Positions 1 through 12,406 of a stretch of 64,000 nt of DNA are shown piece by piece. Location of the stretch: NCBI GenBank assembly GCA_947247005.1, contig OX365949.1, forward strand, positions 4,908,001 through 4,972,000. Reading direction: 5' to 3'. The translations under genes and the position numbers were made by a program. Source of the DNA: Spisula solida (taxonomy: Eukaryota; Mollusca; Bivalvia; Venerida; Mactridae). The notes under the pieces were generated by a model, which was given only the letters and a program-made list of their open reading frames with translations, ran no database searches and was not told where the DNA came from. Each line of letters opens with the position of its first letter. Positions within the stretch are counted from its first letter, which is position 1.

Positions 1-405
1 GCACTCTTTCACAGTTGGTGTTGTCGCTTCCAACCTTTGCATTCAGGTCTCCCGTTACTAAGAGTACATCATGTTGTGGTACCTTAGATATCAGCATTTG
101 TAGCATCTTTGTCCTCCTCTTCTGCATCGTTGGTAGGAGCATAGCACTGTATGATGGTTAGTTTGCTATGTGCAGAGTTGAATCGGGCTCTAAGCAGTCT
201 GTCATTGATTGGTTCCCACTCTAGTAAGGTGTTTGCTTTCTCTTTTGCTATTATTAATGCTACACCATTAATATGTTTGTCTTTATGTCCAGAGTAAAGT
301 ATGACCGATCCATCATTCATATTCTGTCGACCTGAGCCTGTCCAGCGCGCTTCACTTACTCCTAGTATATCAAGGTGGTAGTTTTTCATTTCTCTGGTGA
401 CTTGT
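1..405 (-). pseudogene. Broken endonuclease fragment of a non-LTR retrotransposon (CFDP2-like type)
   Basis: The open frame at 84-389 reads as the N-terminal part of an APE-type endonuclease of a LINE-like element, of the kind often annotated craniofacial development protein 2-like. It has an LDILGVSEARWTGSG-type start segment, then an ARFNSAHSKLTIIQCYAPTND segment. Homology appears to begin near 405, just upstream of the first Met. After the acidic EEEDKDA stretch the frame hits a stop at 84. The diagnostic GDLNAKVG motif follows in another frame between about 1 and 75. The copy is therefore frameshifted and runs off the window edge. The enzyme would nick target DNA to prime reverse transcription. 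This copy cannot encode a working protein. Family identity is from motifs; the exact clade is uncertain. Confidence 0.8.
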
Positions 406-1194
406 TAAAAAAAATAAAAATGAACATAATTGCATTGATAATTCTTGACAAATCCATAAACACGCGACATGAAAAAACAGCATGCTTTCTTTATACGCCA
501 ATTGGAAGACAACATTTTGGCAATAATACACTGGATAATGTAAATATGTTCTGTGGCAAAGAAACAAAGCAATATAACAGATATACGATGCACTATGTGA
601 CATCAAGACGAGATACCACAATTACATAGCGCACGCAATGCGTCCATGCTCACACGTTTAAAAAGCAGTACGTACAAGTAGCGTCTTATTATGTGGATTC
701 AGTTATTGTCTCTTGTCATGCAAATCAAGCACTGATAAAAAAATGATAGCAAAAAAAGTATGTTTTAATAACGATCTCATATATATTAACGCGAAGGAGA
801 ATCATATTAAACGTAAGTCTTTTCGACTTGGCTGTTTTGTGGAGCAGGTTATTTTGTCTGGTTCCAGATACAGATATAACAGTTGTAGAGAACTGTAATA
901 TTGGGGCGGGAACCAGACTATAACCTTCTCAATGACACAGCACAGTCGAAAATGCATATTGCATTCCATGATTATACATTGCCTATATAACGAGTATACA
1001 TGTATATAACCTTAGATTCCAATATTCGGTAATTTCATACACTGCTTAACCGGTATTGTTTCCACCGTTTAACTGAATAACCGAATATTCCGAATAAAAT
1101 ACTTATGTGTATCTTTTGTCATCATGCTAGTATGCTACGTTTATAACTAGTTATGTCCGATCTAACCCTGTATGTTATAATTACTGATTATGAA
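406..1194. other. No gene seen; AT-rich unassigned stretch
   Basis: Only short chance ORFs are present. A short inverted pair built on ggttcc/ggaacc occurs near 860 and 910. The same ggaaccagact word recurs near 2893, suggesting a small dispersed repeat. No splice-bounded exon or RNA gene is supported. Confidence 0.4.
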
Positions 1195-2284
1195 CCATCA
1201 GAAGACTCTGAATCACCATTAGTATGTGTGCAAAAGTCATAATGATCTTTCAATAGTCATGAACAAAAGCAAAAATGCGATCATGTAATAGAATATTTAG
1301 ATTATGTTACAAATGAATCGGCAGTGATATGTCCAAAATAACATTTCCAAAATATCTACTATGTCCTACTATGTCTATGTGCAGAAACATCTCAATTATA
1401 TCTGGTGACGTCATCTCATCTCGAGACTCGTTCAAAACTCCTTATAAACCGATTGCTCCGTTGTGACGTCAGAAATGTCTCGGGCTATTGTCATAATAAA
1501 GAATAGTGTTTGTCATTTTTAGTTTTCAATGCATTCATCACCCGACACCACTTTCTTTGCCTGGGAACATTCCATAAATATTCTACGTAATGACGCCATC
1601 CAATACCATTGAATTACGTGACTATGCTTACTTAATCTTAACTGACACATTTTGCGTATATATCGGCTGATAATGCTTATTGACATGCATTCTACAGAAA
1701 CATGTACGTAATGTAAAATTCGACTGGCGCGTTGTTGGATTAGATATACTGTCAGACTAACATTAAATATCAAGGATAATATTAATAGAAAACTTCTCAA
1801 CCTATCTAAAACGACTCTGCCCTCTCATGTTTTGTCCAATAAATAAAACTTATTTAATAAACGACATCATAAAACATGTAACAAGAGAACAAGTAGACTA
1901 GGCGGCTGTTGTTCTAGCGCATCATCATTGAATTATACACGTACTACCTACATTGCACGTATTTACTGGTTTGAACGTATAATATCATGATACGCGATGT
2001 TGCAGAATATTTTGAGACTGACCTTATAGAGTAAGACTGAAGCCGATTTTGTACATTGTCCGATTTGAGTCCTTCACACTATTCAAGTTTTTTAACGGAT
2101 ATGCACGGCGAAAGTTACGAGAAAAATAATATATGATAAGAGAAAACCATATACCATAGTGAACATGCTCCACCATTTACAAATGTTGATGCTTGTACAA
2201 TGTATTCTCGCTGAACAAGACGTATCAGCATTTTGATAGATCGATATATTGTCTTATGCAACACAAATATAAAATCAACTTATT

Positions 2285-2309
2285 GATAGCCGCCCTTGAG
2301 GCGGCTATC
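2285..2309. repeat. Perfect GC-rich hairpin (10-bp stem, 5-nt loop)
   Basis: The arms gatagccgcc and ggcggctatc are perfectly complementary around cttga. The stem is much richer in GC than its surroundings. It sits exactly where unit 1 departs from units 2 and 3, so it may be the end of an inserted element. No CTRR-type Helitron terminus follows. Confidence 0.6.
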
Positions 2310-3609
2310 TTATGGAATACCAACCAAATTTCTCCCCTGGACGTGAAAGGACAAGTTACTGATAGTTATTAAAATGAATAAATTTGTTTGCGTGGATATT
2401 GAAGCTATTAATTGATACCTATACAAACACATTTAAATTCTCATTGATCCCACAATAAATGACATTTTTTGGATGGATAATGTTCTTTATTAAAATAAAA
2501 AATGTTTCCGTATTAATAATTTAATTGCTGATCCCTTTTTGCGTAGACTAGCTGAGGTGTCTATTTTTTTCTACTACTGAACTGATCGCTAATTTTATCG
2601 ATAGTTGTATTCGTTTACCAATGATGCTGATGTTTTCGCATGAAAACAATAATATAGAGTTTCATATAAATTTTCTTATTTATCAATTATAGATAATGAA
2701 AAGAAAAGAAATTGCTGAAATTTATACATTAATTTGATAAAAAAAATGTTGAGTCGCCGGAATTAGTCTATTCATAAATTCTGTACTATAAATAGACTTG
2801 TTTAAAACGCGGTCAAACTACCGAATCTGCGACCACAGAATGGGTAGTCTGGATTACCTCCCCTATCACTACTTAACAAATATAAAACGACAGGGAACCA
2901 GACTACAGAATGGGTTGGCCCGGATACTTGCTTCCAAAAGTTTAACGGTAACATATCAGTATTTTAGCAATTATTGTGATATTGTGCTGTTTATTGTGAT
3001 TATATAAGTAGTTTTCATATATTATGAACAATATCTTGATGATTTTAAAGTTGCTTGATTTGGCCGCACGTGCCCGCAGTTTGGCCGCGTTTTAAACATG
3101 ACGGCGGAAGTAGATATAGCATTGTTTTGATAAAACTTTACTTATCAAAAATAGCCGCAAATAACTGATTACAAGAGGCAAGTACTTGTTCAACAAGGAA
3201 AATCTTCTTTAATACTCATAACGAACGTAGATATGCAATTTCATCAACATCCGATACAGACCTTGAAGTAAGTCACTGTCGTACTCGTACCGATTCGACC
3301 CAAAATGTTAAAAAATGTAAACAACTTTTCAACAATGTTATGCATCTATTGCGCTTTGCTATTTCGTTTTGCACGCCAATTGTTTACATCAGTACAAGGC
3401 ATCGTGTGCCACACTGTGACTGTACGAATTTAACACTATTGAAAACTGTTAAATAAATGATAAAATCTGAAATCTTATAAAAGTTCAGTAACCAAAATGA
3501 ATAAATATCACAGACTTATGACATAAGATTGATTCAGTCGAGCTGGGCAGTCTTGGATGAGCATCGTTAATCATATGCTCGTGAAATCCCTTTTAACAGT
3601 ATGTTGTCG
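2310..3609. other. No gene seen; small GC-richer patch near 3060-3115
   Basis: This part of the block is private to unit 1. A short GC-richer patch contains an E-box (cacgtg at about 3069) and an ETS-like gcggaagt followed by no usable ORF. It could be a relic promoter or part of a repeat. Support for either is weak. Confidence 0.3.
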
Positions 3610-4100
3610 ATTATCTTCCTCATTGATAGGAAGTACAGTGTGAAAGAACCATAACCCTACATTATATATTTTTGAGTTATTTCCCTTTGTAATTTTTATA
3701 CTTAATTCTTCTCTGGGCCAGAACTCATACAGTATTAGAGATATCAATTTGAAACTTCATATGTGAATAGATCTCATTGAGAGGAAGTGCGGTGCACAAG
3801 AAACATAACTCTTTATTGTAAATTTTTGGAGTTATGGCCTTTTGTACTTTTATACTTACTTCTTGTCCAGGTCATAACTCCTTCATTATGGGAGGTATTG
3901 ATTTGAAACTTTATAGGTGAATTAATCTCATTCAGGAGAAGTGCACCTTTATTGTTTTTTAATTATCTCCTTTTTCATACAAATTAATGCTTGGCAGGTC
4001 CCTCACTTGAACAGTATTGATGGCATTTGATTGAAACTTAACATAATGGTAGAGGAAGTGCGGTGTCAAAGAACCAAAATTCTACATTATTTTCTTTTTT
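3610..4100. repeat. Degenerate tandem repeat, period about 154 bp, about 3.5 copies
   Basis: The motif aggaagtgcggtg, followed by an aagaaccataactct-like stretch and later ttgaaact and tgtactttttatactta-like words, recurs near 3627, 3781, 3934 and 4054. Spacing is about 154 bp, with the last copy shortened. Copies are diverged. The type resembles minisatellite-like repeats common in mollusc genomes, which is inference. Confidence 0.6.
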
Positions 4101-4744
4101 TACCTGTATCTGTAATAAGTTATTTCCAATTTTGGGACAAACACTTGCTTCGGGAAGCATAATTCGGTTTTACTGATTCATTGTATTCTACATTTACTTT
4201 AATCCAATAAATATGTGGAACTATCAAGTACTTCAAATTTATTTTGAATTATGTTAATAATCTGGTGACATTGCAAGACTGCACATCCAATTGGTCAAAG
4301 GAATGATGACTAGTTTCCAATACCAGTAAGCTATTTAGAATGGTCACATAATAATGTTTCAGTGATTTATAATGTGCTTGTAATTGTATATATGCGAGGG
4401 TTGCATGCTACATGTATTTATGTGTATTTACTTCATATCGTGCAGCAAGTGTATATTAGAACGTTTTGTTAATCCATATAGAAATGCATTTGTAAACGAA
4501 ATTGCTGTTAAACAATAAGTAGAAATTAAAAGATCTAGATCTGTTATACAATACCGTTACTTATATTCAATGAAAAGTTAGGTACCATCCTATCAATTGA
4601 GTCTTATATTTAAAATTCATGTTACACTGTGTTAAAAGCCGAACATAACTATGTTTAGAACTTACTGAGAAGTCACAGCTTTAACAATATTCAGATGCAC
4701 ACACTAGAAAACTTTTGTACCGATAGGTCATATTGTATACAAAA
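4101..4744. other. No gene seen between the tandem repeat and the LINE tail
   Basis: AT-rich sequence without recognisable coding potential. It may be decayed LINE body upstream of the tail at 4745, but no reverse transcriptase motif can be read in any frame. Confidence 0.35.
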
Positions 4745-5013
4745 TACAGAGATATATATAACCCAAAACACCATATAATGAACGTAAATGTAGATTATGC
4801 AATGTCCTTGAAGATGAGTTTCATTTTTTGTTTGAATGTCCATTATATAACGAAATTAGAAAACTACATATAAAGAAATATTATTGGAAGCGTGCAAATA
4901 TTATTAAACTTATAGATTTGATAAATTCTGAAAATAAAACTGTCATCAGAAATCTTGCTATGTATACTTACAAATCCTTTGAATTGAGAAACAAAACATT
5001 TTATACAAATTAA
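4745..5013 (+). pseudogene. C-terminal tail of a non-LTR retrotransposon ORF2, 5'-truncated
   Basis: A readable frame extends upstream of the first Met at 4828. It shows a terminal C-x2-C...H-x4-C cluster (CRLCN, then EFHFLFECPLY), followed by a basic NEIRKLHIKKYY segment and a stop at about 5013. That zinc-knuckle-like cluster followed by ECPLYxxIR is typical of the extreme C-terminus of LINE reverse transcriptase ORFs in invertebrates. No RT catalytic motif precedes it, so the copy is strongly 5'-truncated, as is usual for target-primed insertion. AT-rich 3' untranslated-like sequence continues to about 5380. It lies within the block private to unit 1. Clade not determined. Confidence 0.7.
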
Positions 5014-6338
5014 TACACTCTTATGCAACTTCCACTCCAAGTATAACGTTTTTTGTGTGTGGAATTATTGTACTACTAAAATGCTAATATGCATTGTTTT
5101 GTATTTACTATAACTTTGGAAGTTTATTTTGCTTCGTGTTTTCATACACAATTTTATTCACTATTAACGTTGTAATTGTACGTGTTTCAATTTATACCGT
5201 ATTTTCAATAATTTTGACTTGACTCAGTGACTATACATAATTATGTACTTGCATTTTTACTGTTGCCATTGACCATTGTATGTTTAAATTTGTATTGTAA
5301 ATATTTGTAATGCTCATAGACTGTAATGTCTTATGTATTTGAAATAAACTCACATCTGAATATATAAGTGGAAACTTTTCAGTGACTCCCAGTTTATAAT
5401 GTCAAATACCTGTGTATATTGGAATATTTCCCGCTCAATTTCATTCTATCTGAATGAAACGTTAGAGATTTCAGTTGTTTAGAATAATTTATAAAACCGT
5501 TGCTTGATATAACAGTATTCATGCCATGTAAACCACAAAATTGCGGCTACTTTGATGCATTGCATCACAAATTTGTCTTGTTAAAACAGTGTAATATGAT
5601 TGACCAATGTCAGATAGAGGTATATAATGCTTCCATGTGCCTCCAGATTTGCATAATTTTGTTTCAGTAATTTCTTAGAATTCCAGATAAACACAATTAT
5701 ATAGCATGTTTTGAAAGTCTTCCTTTCTATCAAATTTGGCAAATTGTGAATAACATAAATATGCGAGACCTAATAATTTACTTTCTATAAAAACAAAAAT
5801 ATCGCAGTTTTAAGATACGATACACGTCACATCGCAAAAATATTCAGCTAGGTTTTAAGGTTTCTGATAATTATCATCCGGTGAAATCTACGAGGGTAAA
5901 TGCTAATACAACTGTTTCATCGGTACATATACTAGCAGTATTGTACTCGTTGTGTAGAATGATGAAATTTTGGACATTTCAACTTAGACTATTAGTTACA
6001 TAGTCGTATCTGTTACTACAACGTGTTTATCAAGTTTTGCGACCGCAAATGGTTTTATTTTATGTCATAACATACCATCTAGATCTAATATATAAGACAA
6101 GATGTATCAATGACATCGGTAAAAAACTTGAGACATATACAGGTTTGTTTTTGTCATTTTCGTATATTGGTGTATCAAATTTACTGAACTTTCATCAAAA
6201 TGGCAACGTAGACAAGGTGTTTTTTTCCAAATTAGTGTCTGCATTATAAGATATCGATCTCTTTAGAAGGTACTGATCTACCTCGTAGCACAATGTCCTT
6301 TCCACAACCTAATGTTGGTTTCTCTGTACTGTATAGTA
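5014..6338. other. No gene; 3' LINE flank, then tandem-unit landmark
   Basis: 5014 to about 5380 is probably LINE 3' UTR. From about 5580 the sequence matches unit 2 near 27725 and unit 3 near 56208. The 6190-6320 part matches unit 3 at about 59120-59280 closely (shared ccaaattagtgtctgcatta). The short ORF at 6037-6249 spans that match but is not kept open in the paralog, so it is rejected as a gene. Confidence 0.55.
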
Positions 6339-6340
6339 TA

Positions 6341-7190
6341 CGAGGGCCACTTAAAAAGTATTAATCAGTGACCAATAACACGTTTAATATTCAATAAATG
6401 TGTATAAAAGTTGAGTATTCTGAAAGATATAACCTTTGTCTAGCTATATAATAAAGCAATATTGCAATCGGCAAAATATCCAGTCACCCATATGACATTT
6501 AACCAGTAGAGGTATGAAACACTGGAATTACGAGAAAATAAGGTATATTAGTAGCCGTAAGGGTTGATATGTATCGTCAAAATTACTATAATTTCAATCC
6601 GATTAATTTGAAATTGATTTCATGCACCGTATACTTGTTTAACTAGTGGTAAATCAACAGTATTGTTTGGACAGACTGAATTGAATTTAGTTGTATAAGG
6701 AATCTTCCACGTTCCAAATACTCAAAAAACTGCATTTTGCTGGGACTATACCCTATACGTTATTGCTGTATTGTACTACTGTACGTCTTAAGTGGGAAAG
6801 TCAAATATATAGCTTTTTACACATTTATATATGTAATTATCTTACACATAATAAATATGACCTGAATTATTCATAACTGCTCAAAGAACATGACTACGTG
6901 AACAAAAAATACGAATTTTAGATTTATGACGTCATATTCCTAATACAATAATACGGAAAACAAAAATAAAAACACATGATAGTAATTTCATATAAGAATA
7001 ATAACATGAAATGGACAACATGGGTGAAATTTCTTTTTTATCATAAATGGGCGTATAACATTACCCAATCCACTTTTTCTTTTAGTTGGCATGGAACATC
7101 AAATATTGTTGTAAATAAAAAAATTGAAGTAAAAATGATTAAAATCGTCCGACGAATGAAACTAACATAACATAGTCTAGAAAAATTGAC
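6341..7190. mobile_element. Old, partial copy of the mariner-like element found at 61040
   Basis: It starts with cgagggccacttaaaaagta preceded by TA, the style of a mariner-type terminus. Internal words match the element at 61040-62700, for example tagatttatgacgtcatatt at about 6919 against a near-identical stretch at about 61633. The right terminus is not recognisable. No transposase frame is visible. The right boundary is a guess. Confidence 0.45.
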
Positions 7191-7225
7191 ATTTTAACAA
7201 TAAATTAGTGTTTATTTAGTATATA

Positions 7226-7375
7226 CAGTGAAGTTCCGCTAATAAGACCAGTCAAAAAGGTGGTCTTAATAGCGGACCTTTTTTGTTCTAAGTTTAATAC
7301 TTTGGGACCTGAAACTGGCAAAAATATGCATGATTTCAAAGTAATCCAAGTGGTCATATTAGCGGAACTTTACTG
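7226..7375. mobile_element. 150-bp MITE with 25-bp terminal inverted repeats
   Basis: The left end cagtgaagttccgctaataa and the inverted right end, which reads cagtaaagttccgctaatat on the other strand, match with few differences. The cagt start and aataagacca-like inner part resemble pogo-type termini. TA precedes the left end, but the right flank is at, so the duplication is imperfect. No coding capacity. Non-autonomous and probably old. Confidence 0.75.
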
Positions 7376-7799
7376 ATATTAATTAGGGTGTAAGGGTGGT
7401 ATGTTGGGTCTCGGGTGTGACTTGTTTATACGACTATAGTTTGATAATAATTTAATGTTTTCAAAATTGTAGATTGTCATTTAAGAGTTCAATGATACAT
7501 ATTGCAAATGATATCAATTTCATTTCAATCACGCTCAGAAACCGTAAGTACTCGTATAACACAATTTTTTGTGAGATATTTTTTTTCCAGTTCTTTAAAC
7601 CTTGTCCTGTTTGAATATGAATACAATGGAAAAACATTAGTATTAAATAATGAAAATACCTCTAATGTGTAGCTGAAAGATTGGTCTTCAAAAAATGTAT
7701 GTCTTATATAGTCAGAGGTAAATTTGTCGATTTATTGCCCACTGATTAATATTTTTTAAGTAACCCTCGTCCTTTTTCTCTGTCCTATCTTTGTGTCTT

Positions 7800-8230
7800 G
7801 TTAAAACTAGGTATTTCAGCCTTTTTACTGTTAAAACTTGGTCATTTATTCAGTTTGTTGTAACTATGTCATTCAGTTAGGTCATTCAGCTTTTTTATTG
7901 CGGAAACTAGGTCATTCAGCGGATACTAGAGCATTCAGCTTTTATAACTGTTATTCTTTAACGTTTTAGGACATGTACTTCAGACAACTAAGACTTGGTA
8001 TTTTAACCATTTTACTGCTGAAGCTAGGTCATTGTCTGCTTGGACTTGGGCTGCTCATTTTCTCGCTCAGTTATGTGTTGGGCATTGTACCGTGTAAATG
8101 TGGTATATGATGTTTTTGTGTTTTCTGATGATGTATTTGTAGTTTCCTCAGAGCAGGATCCTTGTTTCAATGTTATTTACCATAGGCACCGACATGATCT
8201 TATTCATAAATACATGTATCATTAATGGTG
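7800..8230. repeat. Dispersed repeat, copy 1 (tandem cattcag subunits plus body)
   Basis: Degenerate short units containing aaactaggtcattcagctttt are followed by cttggacttgggc and a T/G-rich body with tgttgggcattgt. The same composite occurs at six other places in the window. The ORF at 8040-8225 lies in it and is not conserved. Confidence 0.6.
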
Positions 8231-9919
8231 TTTCCTTTTTGGGGCATTGTAGTATATCATCGATAGGGTTTCCTTTTATGGTGTACTAGAGTATTTTCAA
8301 TGGGGTTTTCTTTTACAGTGTAATAATGAAACAAGTAATAATTCGGTTTGTTATTAACCAGTTTATACAGTGTGATATGCATTACTAGTATTCGCATATA
8401 GCATTATGTTAATCTCGACACTATTTTGATCGGGTTTATCATGTACAAGTATAATTCTCATTGTATTTCAACCGCATGTTTCTCTAAGACAACTTGAATG
8501 AAGTTACGTGTAAACCCATATACTAGTAGAAACGCAACAAGCATATTGTTAAACTCGTAAGATATTTATTAGAAACAAACTTAGTCATGTTTTAATTCAC
8601 TAAGGTTCACTTATTTACGTGAGAGCACTTTCATTTATAGTTGCAGATATTGTTTGAAATTCTAGTCTCACTAGGTGCTGGTGCTGAAATTGTGCATAAA
8701 AATGTGTATATTGTTTACCAAGATTATGATGTACATTGTATTTTATCAACGTTTATATGACATTCCACACGAGAACCAAACGTTTTGATAGTATTCACCG
8801 AGGAGAATATGAATACAAAAAATGTATTTGGTGGACGCTGAAACTCTGGCAAAATTTTTTCTGTATTTCTGGTATATATAACGAATCGCCTTGGTCCATT
8901 ATTTTTTAAATAATGTATTTATGGGCGTCATGTTCTTTTGAATAAAACTTATATCAGATGTGTTTTATATGTAATATTTCGTGACAGAACCAGTCTTGTA
9001 GTAAATATTTGCATAAAAATATCATATAACCCGAACTTGTCATTTACAAGACAAGATGTGCATTTTCTGAATGTAAATCTAACAGGTTTAATATGTATTT
9101 ACCATATATAAGTACTATATAAAATAAAAAAGCACAACTTAGTTAAAAGAACATGCACTAGACGTTAATGTAAATGGATTATCATCCGTGACTCGTTATA
9201 TGGTGATAAGAAGACAATGTGATGTGTTTATTTTACATAATTGTCATTATTCGCTTTACTATGCCTACATTACAACACCCGTCAAACATATTTGTTGATA
9301 CGGGTGTTGGGACGATACGACAGATGATAAATAAATAACGAATAACTGCTAATAACTTTGTTAAGAACTTAGCGGTTTTCACTTTTACAGACATCATCCG
9401 AAAGGAGCAGCCTTTACTATTATTCAGGACTGCAACGACAGCAGGGATCTATTTTTTTATATGTTATTCGAGGATTGTTGATACAAAATGTACTATATTG
9501 TTTGTTCAAGATTGTGAACTGTATAGTCATCTTCTGTAATAAGACATATCGCTGGCTTAGAATTGTAAGGTCGTAAGTACAAAATCAATATTTTGAGAAA
9601 ACAAGAAAAAACAGTCTGAAAATCACTCTTAACCTATGGAAAAAACAAGCTTTTTGAACTTCAGTTTGGTCTACACGACCACTTCCAATATTCATAAAAA
9701 TAGGCTCATAATTATGCATGAGTCATATAAGGTCGTAAGTAGTACTCCTAGTTCTAAGCCAGCGATATATACATTATTTTGCCGAAATCTCTAACTTTGT
9801 GGCTATTGTAAGGAATAACATACTGTTTATTGTTGTGAACCATTTGTGTGTTACTGATAGATCACCATTTTTAACTATTTATTAGGAATCTGGTCACTTT
9901 AAATATATTTGAAATTCTT
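8231..9919. other. No gene; unit landmark shared with units 2 and 3
   Basis: Matches about 28100-30150 and 59600-60600, for example cttgtagtaaatatttg near 8995 and its relatives near 29693 and 60114. An inverted repeat at 9273-9309 (arms caacacccgt and acgggtgttg) recurs in weakened form near 29990 and 60375. No frame is conserved across the copies. Confidence 0.55.
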
Positions 9920-10009
9920 GGTCACCTTATCTCAGTTAGATAAAACGTTTTGTTGTTCCCGTTCAAGGTTATGTGCGCATTGTGGTGGGTGCTTGTGTCA
10001 CATGACCTT

Positions 10010-10290
10010 TCTATCATTCAGCTAGTTATAATGTATTATACTTTTCGATAGCTTGGACTTGGGCGGATCTGCGCTTGTTTAGTTGGGCATTGTGTCTTTA
10101 TGTGTTTTATGTTTCCTGTGCTCGGTTGGTTCAGTTGGGCATTGTGCTTTCTGTGTTTTAATGTTTTTTGTGCTCGGCTGGTTAAGTTGAGTGCTGCCTT
10201 CCCTGACTGACTTAATATAATCTTCGTGTGTGTCTCCTCTTTCTACAAATCGTGATCGACTGTTTCTGTTGAATGCTGCCTTCCCCCTGT
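10010..10290. repeat. Dispersed repeat, copy 2, with internal 65-bp duplication
   Basis: Contains cttggacttgggcgg and two successive copies of gttgggcattgtg. The same internal doubling is seen at about 43600-43770. Not coding. Confidence 0.6.
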
Positions 10291-11480
10291 CCTATTTGGT
10301 TTTTGTTGTTTGTTACATGTATGCTCTTACAAATAGCTCATTACATCACTTGTTTGCTATTTTTTGAATTTTCTCATTCAAAATTCATTTTAATTGGCAT
10401 TTACGTTCCTGCCTTGGAATTTTTAATTTAATAATTTTAAAAATCTATCACACTACTTTTCAGCAGCTAAGCCGTTTTTTCAAGCACCCTGCGATACTTG
10501 TTGCCTCTTCTATTCCAAGGTTTCACAGGTTCCTGGACAAACGGCACAGCTGTTGATAAATATCTTATATTTCGTTGAAAGCAGTTGATTTTGCCCTTAG
10601 CGTGGCGTATATTTTGTATAAATCGATGAAGAAATAAAATACTTATTTCTATTTTTGTTTTCGAAGTCAAGCAAATTTCGTCTTGGACCTGTAGCCGATA
10701 GTCAGATGGTATTGTCACACTGTCATAACCGAATTGAAATGGCATGTACAAATGATATAGTGCTATTAGTGACGACAGTATATTGATTGCTGTCATAGCC
10801 TATCCATCTAATACGAGCCGCCATTGTATACAATATTATATTCAGGAGTACTGACAATACCATGTATTATTAATAGAGTAGCAGGATTATTTGTGACTTT
10901 CGCCAAGATTTATGTGACGATTTCTTTCCTTTTTTTAGTTTGACGAACTAGACAGCTTCTGGGACCAAAACTGAGTCACATCTATCAGCCGTCTCTGACA
11001 GTGATTACATTAAAATATTTGTTTTCTCGATTATTTAACCAAATAATGACAGCTTGCAAATTAATATTGTATGTTTAGCAGTTACCCTCCCTTGGAGGTT
11101 TTGACGAATTTGATACAGACACATAGAAAAAACATTAAGCTCTCTCTAGGCGATTTCAATGAACATTCATATGTTCATCACACGGATATTTATTCTATAA
11201 ATTATATATACAAACCATCAAACGAAACGCGACTACACCGTTCTCTAGTCTAAGGTCTATCAGTCTACTGTGTATTAAATAGGGGAAGTTTTGAGATGCC
11301 CGAAAGTCGGAAGCGTGACTAGCAGAATTGGGTGCACAACTGACATTAGCCTTATGAATAAAACACGTTAACAATTCAGTCAATAAAAGTGGAGATGATC
11401 GGATTAATACAATTGTTGACGAACAAAGGCCAACGTGCAAAAAGATTTATACCGGATAAGTTGTACTGGTGATTAAAACG
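10291..11480. other. No gene; paralogous to about 32480-33650
   Basis: 10748-10830 matches 32488-32570 (shared aaatgatatagtgctattag). The minus-strand ORF at 11195-11440 has a partly similar partner at 33283-33627, but the two differ in many amino acids and in length. I treat them as chance frames. Confidence 0.5.
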
Positions 11481-11889
11481 GATATAAGCGGATTTATCTC
11501 AGTGGTAACGCACTTGGCTGTCAATCCAGAGGTCGTGGGTTCAACCCCTGGCATCGGAACTTGACATTTCTGAAATATTTATAATATTTCCCGCTATATC
11601 TGCCCGTGTGGTCTGCAAAGTACCAGGAAGCTGTGTATCGGTGCTATACACCGGGCACATTAAAGAACCAGAAATAAGAGCTAGGCGCACCTCTGCAGCA
11701 CCGGACATGCCTGGATCTAATGTCTCTCTCTCTCCCTTCAGGGACTTTCTCTCAGTCTGTCCCTCTGGTCAGATCATGCTGTATCTGCACTGGTAGAGGA
11801 TGCACTTGCGCCCTTGTGGCTGCAACATGGGTAAAGTGCCTTTGAACGTGCGTTTGCATGAAAAGGGCGCTATATAAATCTGGTATATT
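11481..11889 (+). mobile_element. tRNA-derived SINE with perfect 9-bp target duplication
   Basis: The head is tRNA-like, with a box A (tctcagtggtaacgc) and a box B (gggttcaacccc) of an RNA polymerase III promoter. A GC-richer body follows, with a tail ending gggcgctatataaatc plus a short tattatta stretch, a tail type seen in several animal SINE families. attaaaacg flanks both ends (11472-11480 and 11890-11898). The paralogous stretch in unit 2 near 33665 lacks the insert. No protein is encoded; the ORF at 11608-11796 is incidental. It would depend on a partner LINE for movement. Confidence 0.85.
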
Positions 11890-11898
11890 ATTAAAACG

Positions 11899-12401
11899 TC
11901 AGTATAAAACATTGTTAGTTAATTGTTAGTTCTATCCCTTGTCATCACATGGCACAGTTGTTACAATGGTACCAGTCTAACACCATTGATAGGCGCTCAA
12001 AACATAGGGGGTACGTACATAAATAGTTGGTGCTATATCATAGCTGTATCATAGGAATGGCTGGGTAGTCTTCATATTACTGAAATCAAGACGGTGAAAC
12101 TTTAAAACCAAATGTGCACATCAAATGTGTTTATCACGTGTGTTCATATATCATGCATAATGATTATTTTAAACGAACGGTGCTACATTTAACGATTGGT
12201 TAGGTAAATACAGTAGCGCACAGACAATCCAAAGCCACACAGAAACGACGGCAGCGCCTAGCCATCTACGCACGAGTCAGACATAGAACGAACCATCCAC
12301 ATCCCCAAAAATGGATATTTCAAGCACGCCTATATACTCACTCCGCAATGAATGACACACTGTGGACTTCGAATGTTGTGCATAATTAGCCATAAAGGGA
12401 G
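11899..12401. other. No gene; left flank of the gypsy insertion
   Basis: 11899-12200 matches unit 2 at about 33680-33990. About 12213-12401 is not seen in unit 2. No ORF or RNA gene supported. Confidence 0.45.
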
Positions 12402-12406
12402 GTAAT

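Noticed and set aside
3610..4100. CRISPR-like array
   Set aside because: Repeats are long, degenerate and not separated by unique spacers of constant length. The sequence is eukaryotic.
11195..11440. Conserved small protein shared with 33283-33627
   Set aside because: The similarity follows from unit duplication. Many amino-acid changes and different ends give no sign of coding constraint.
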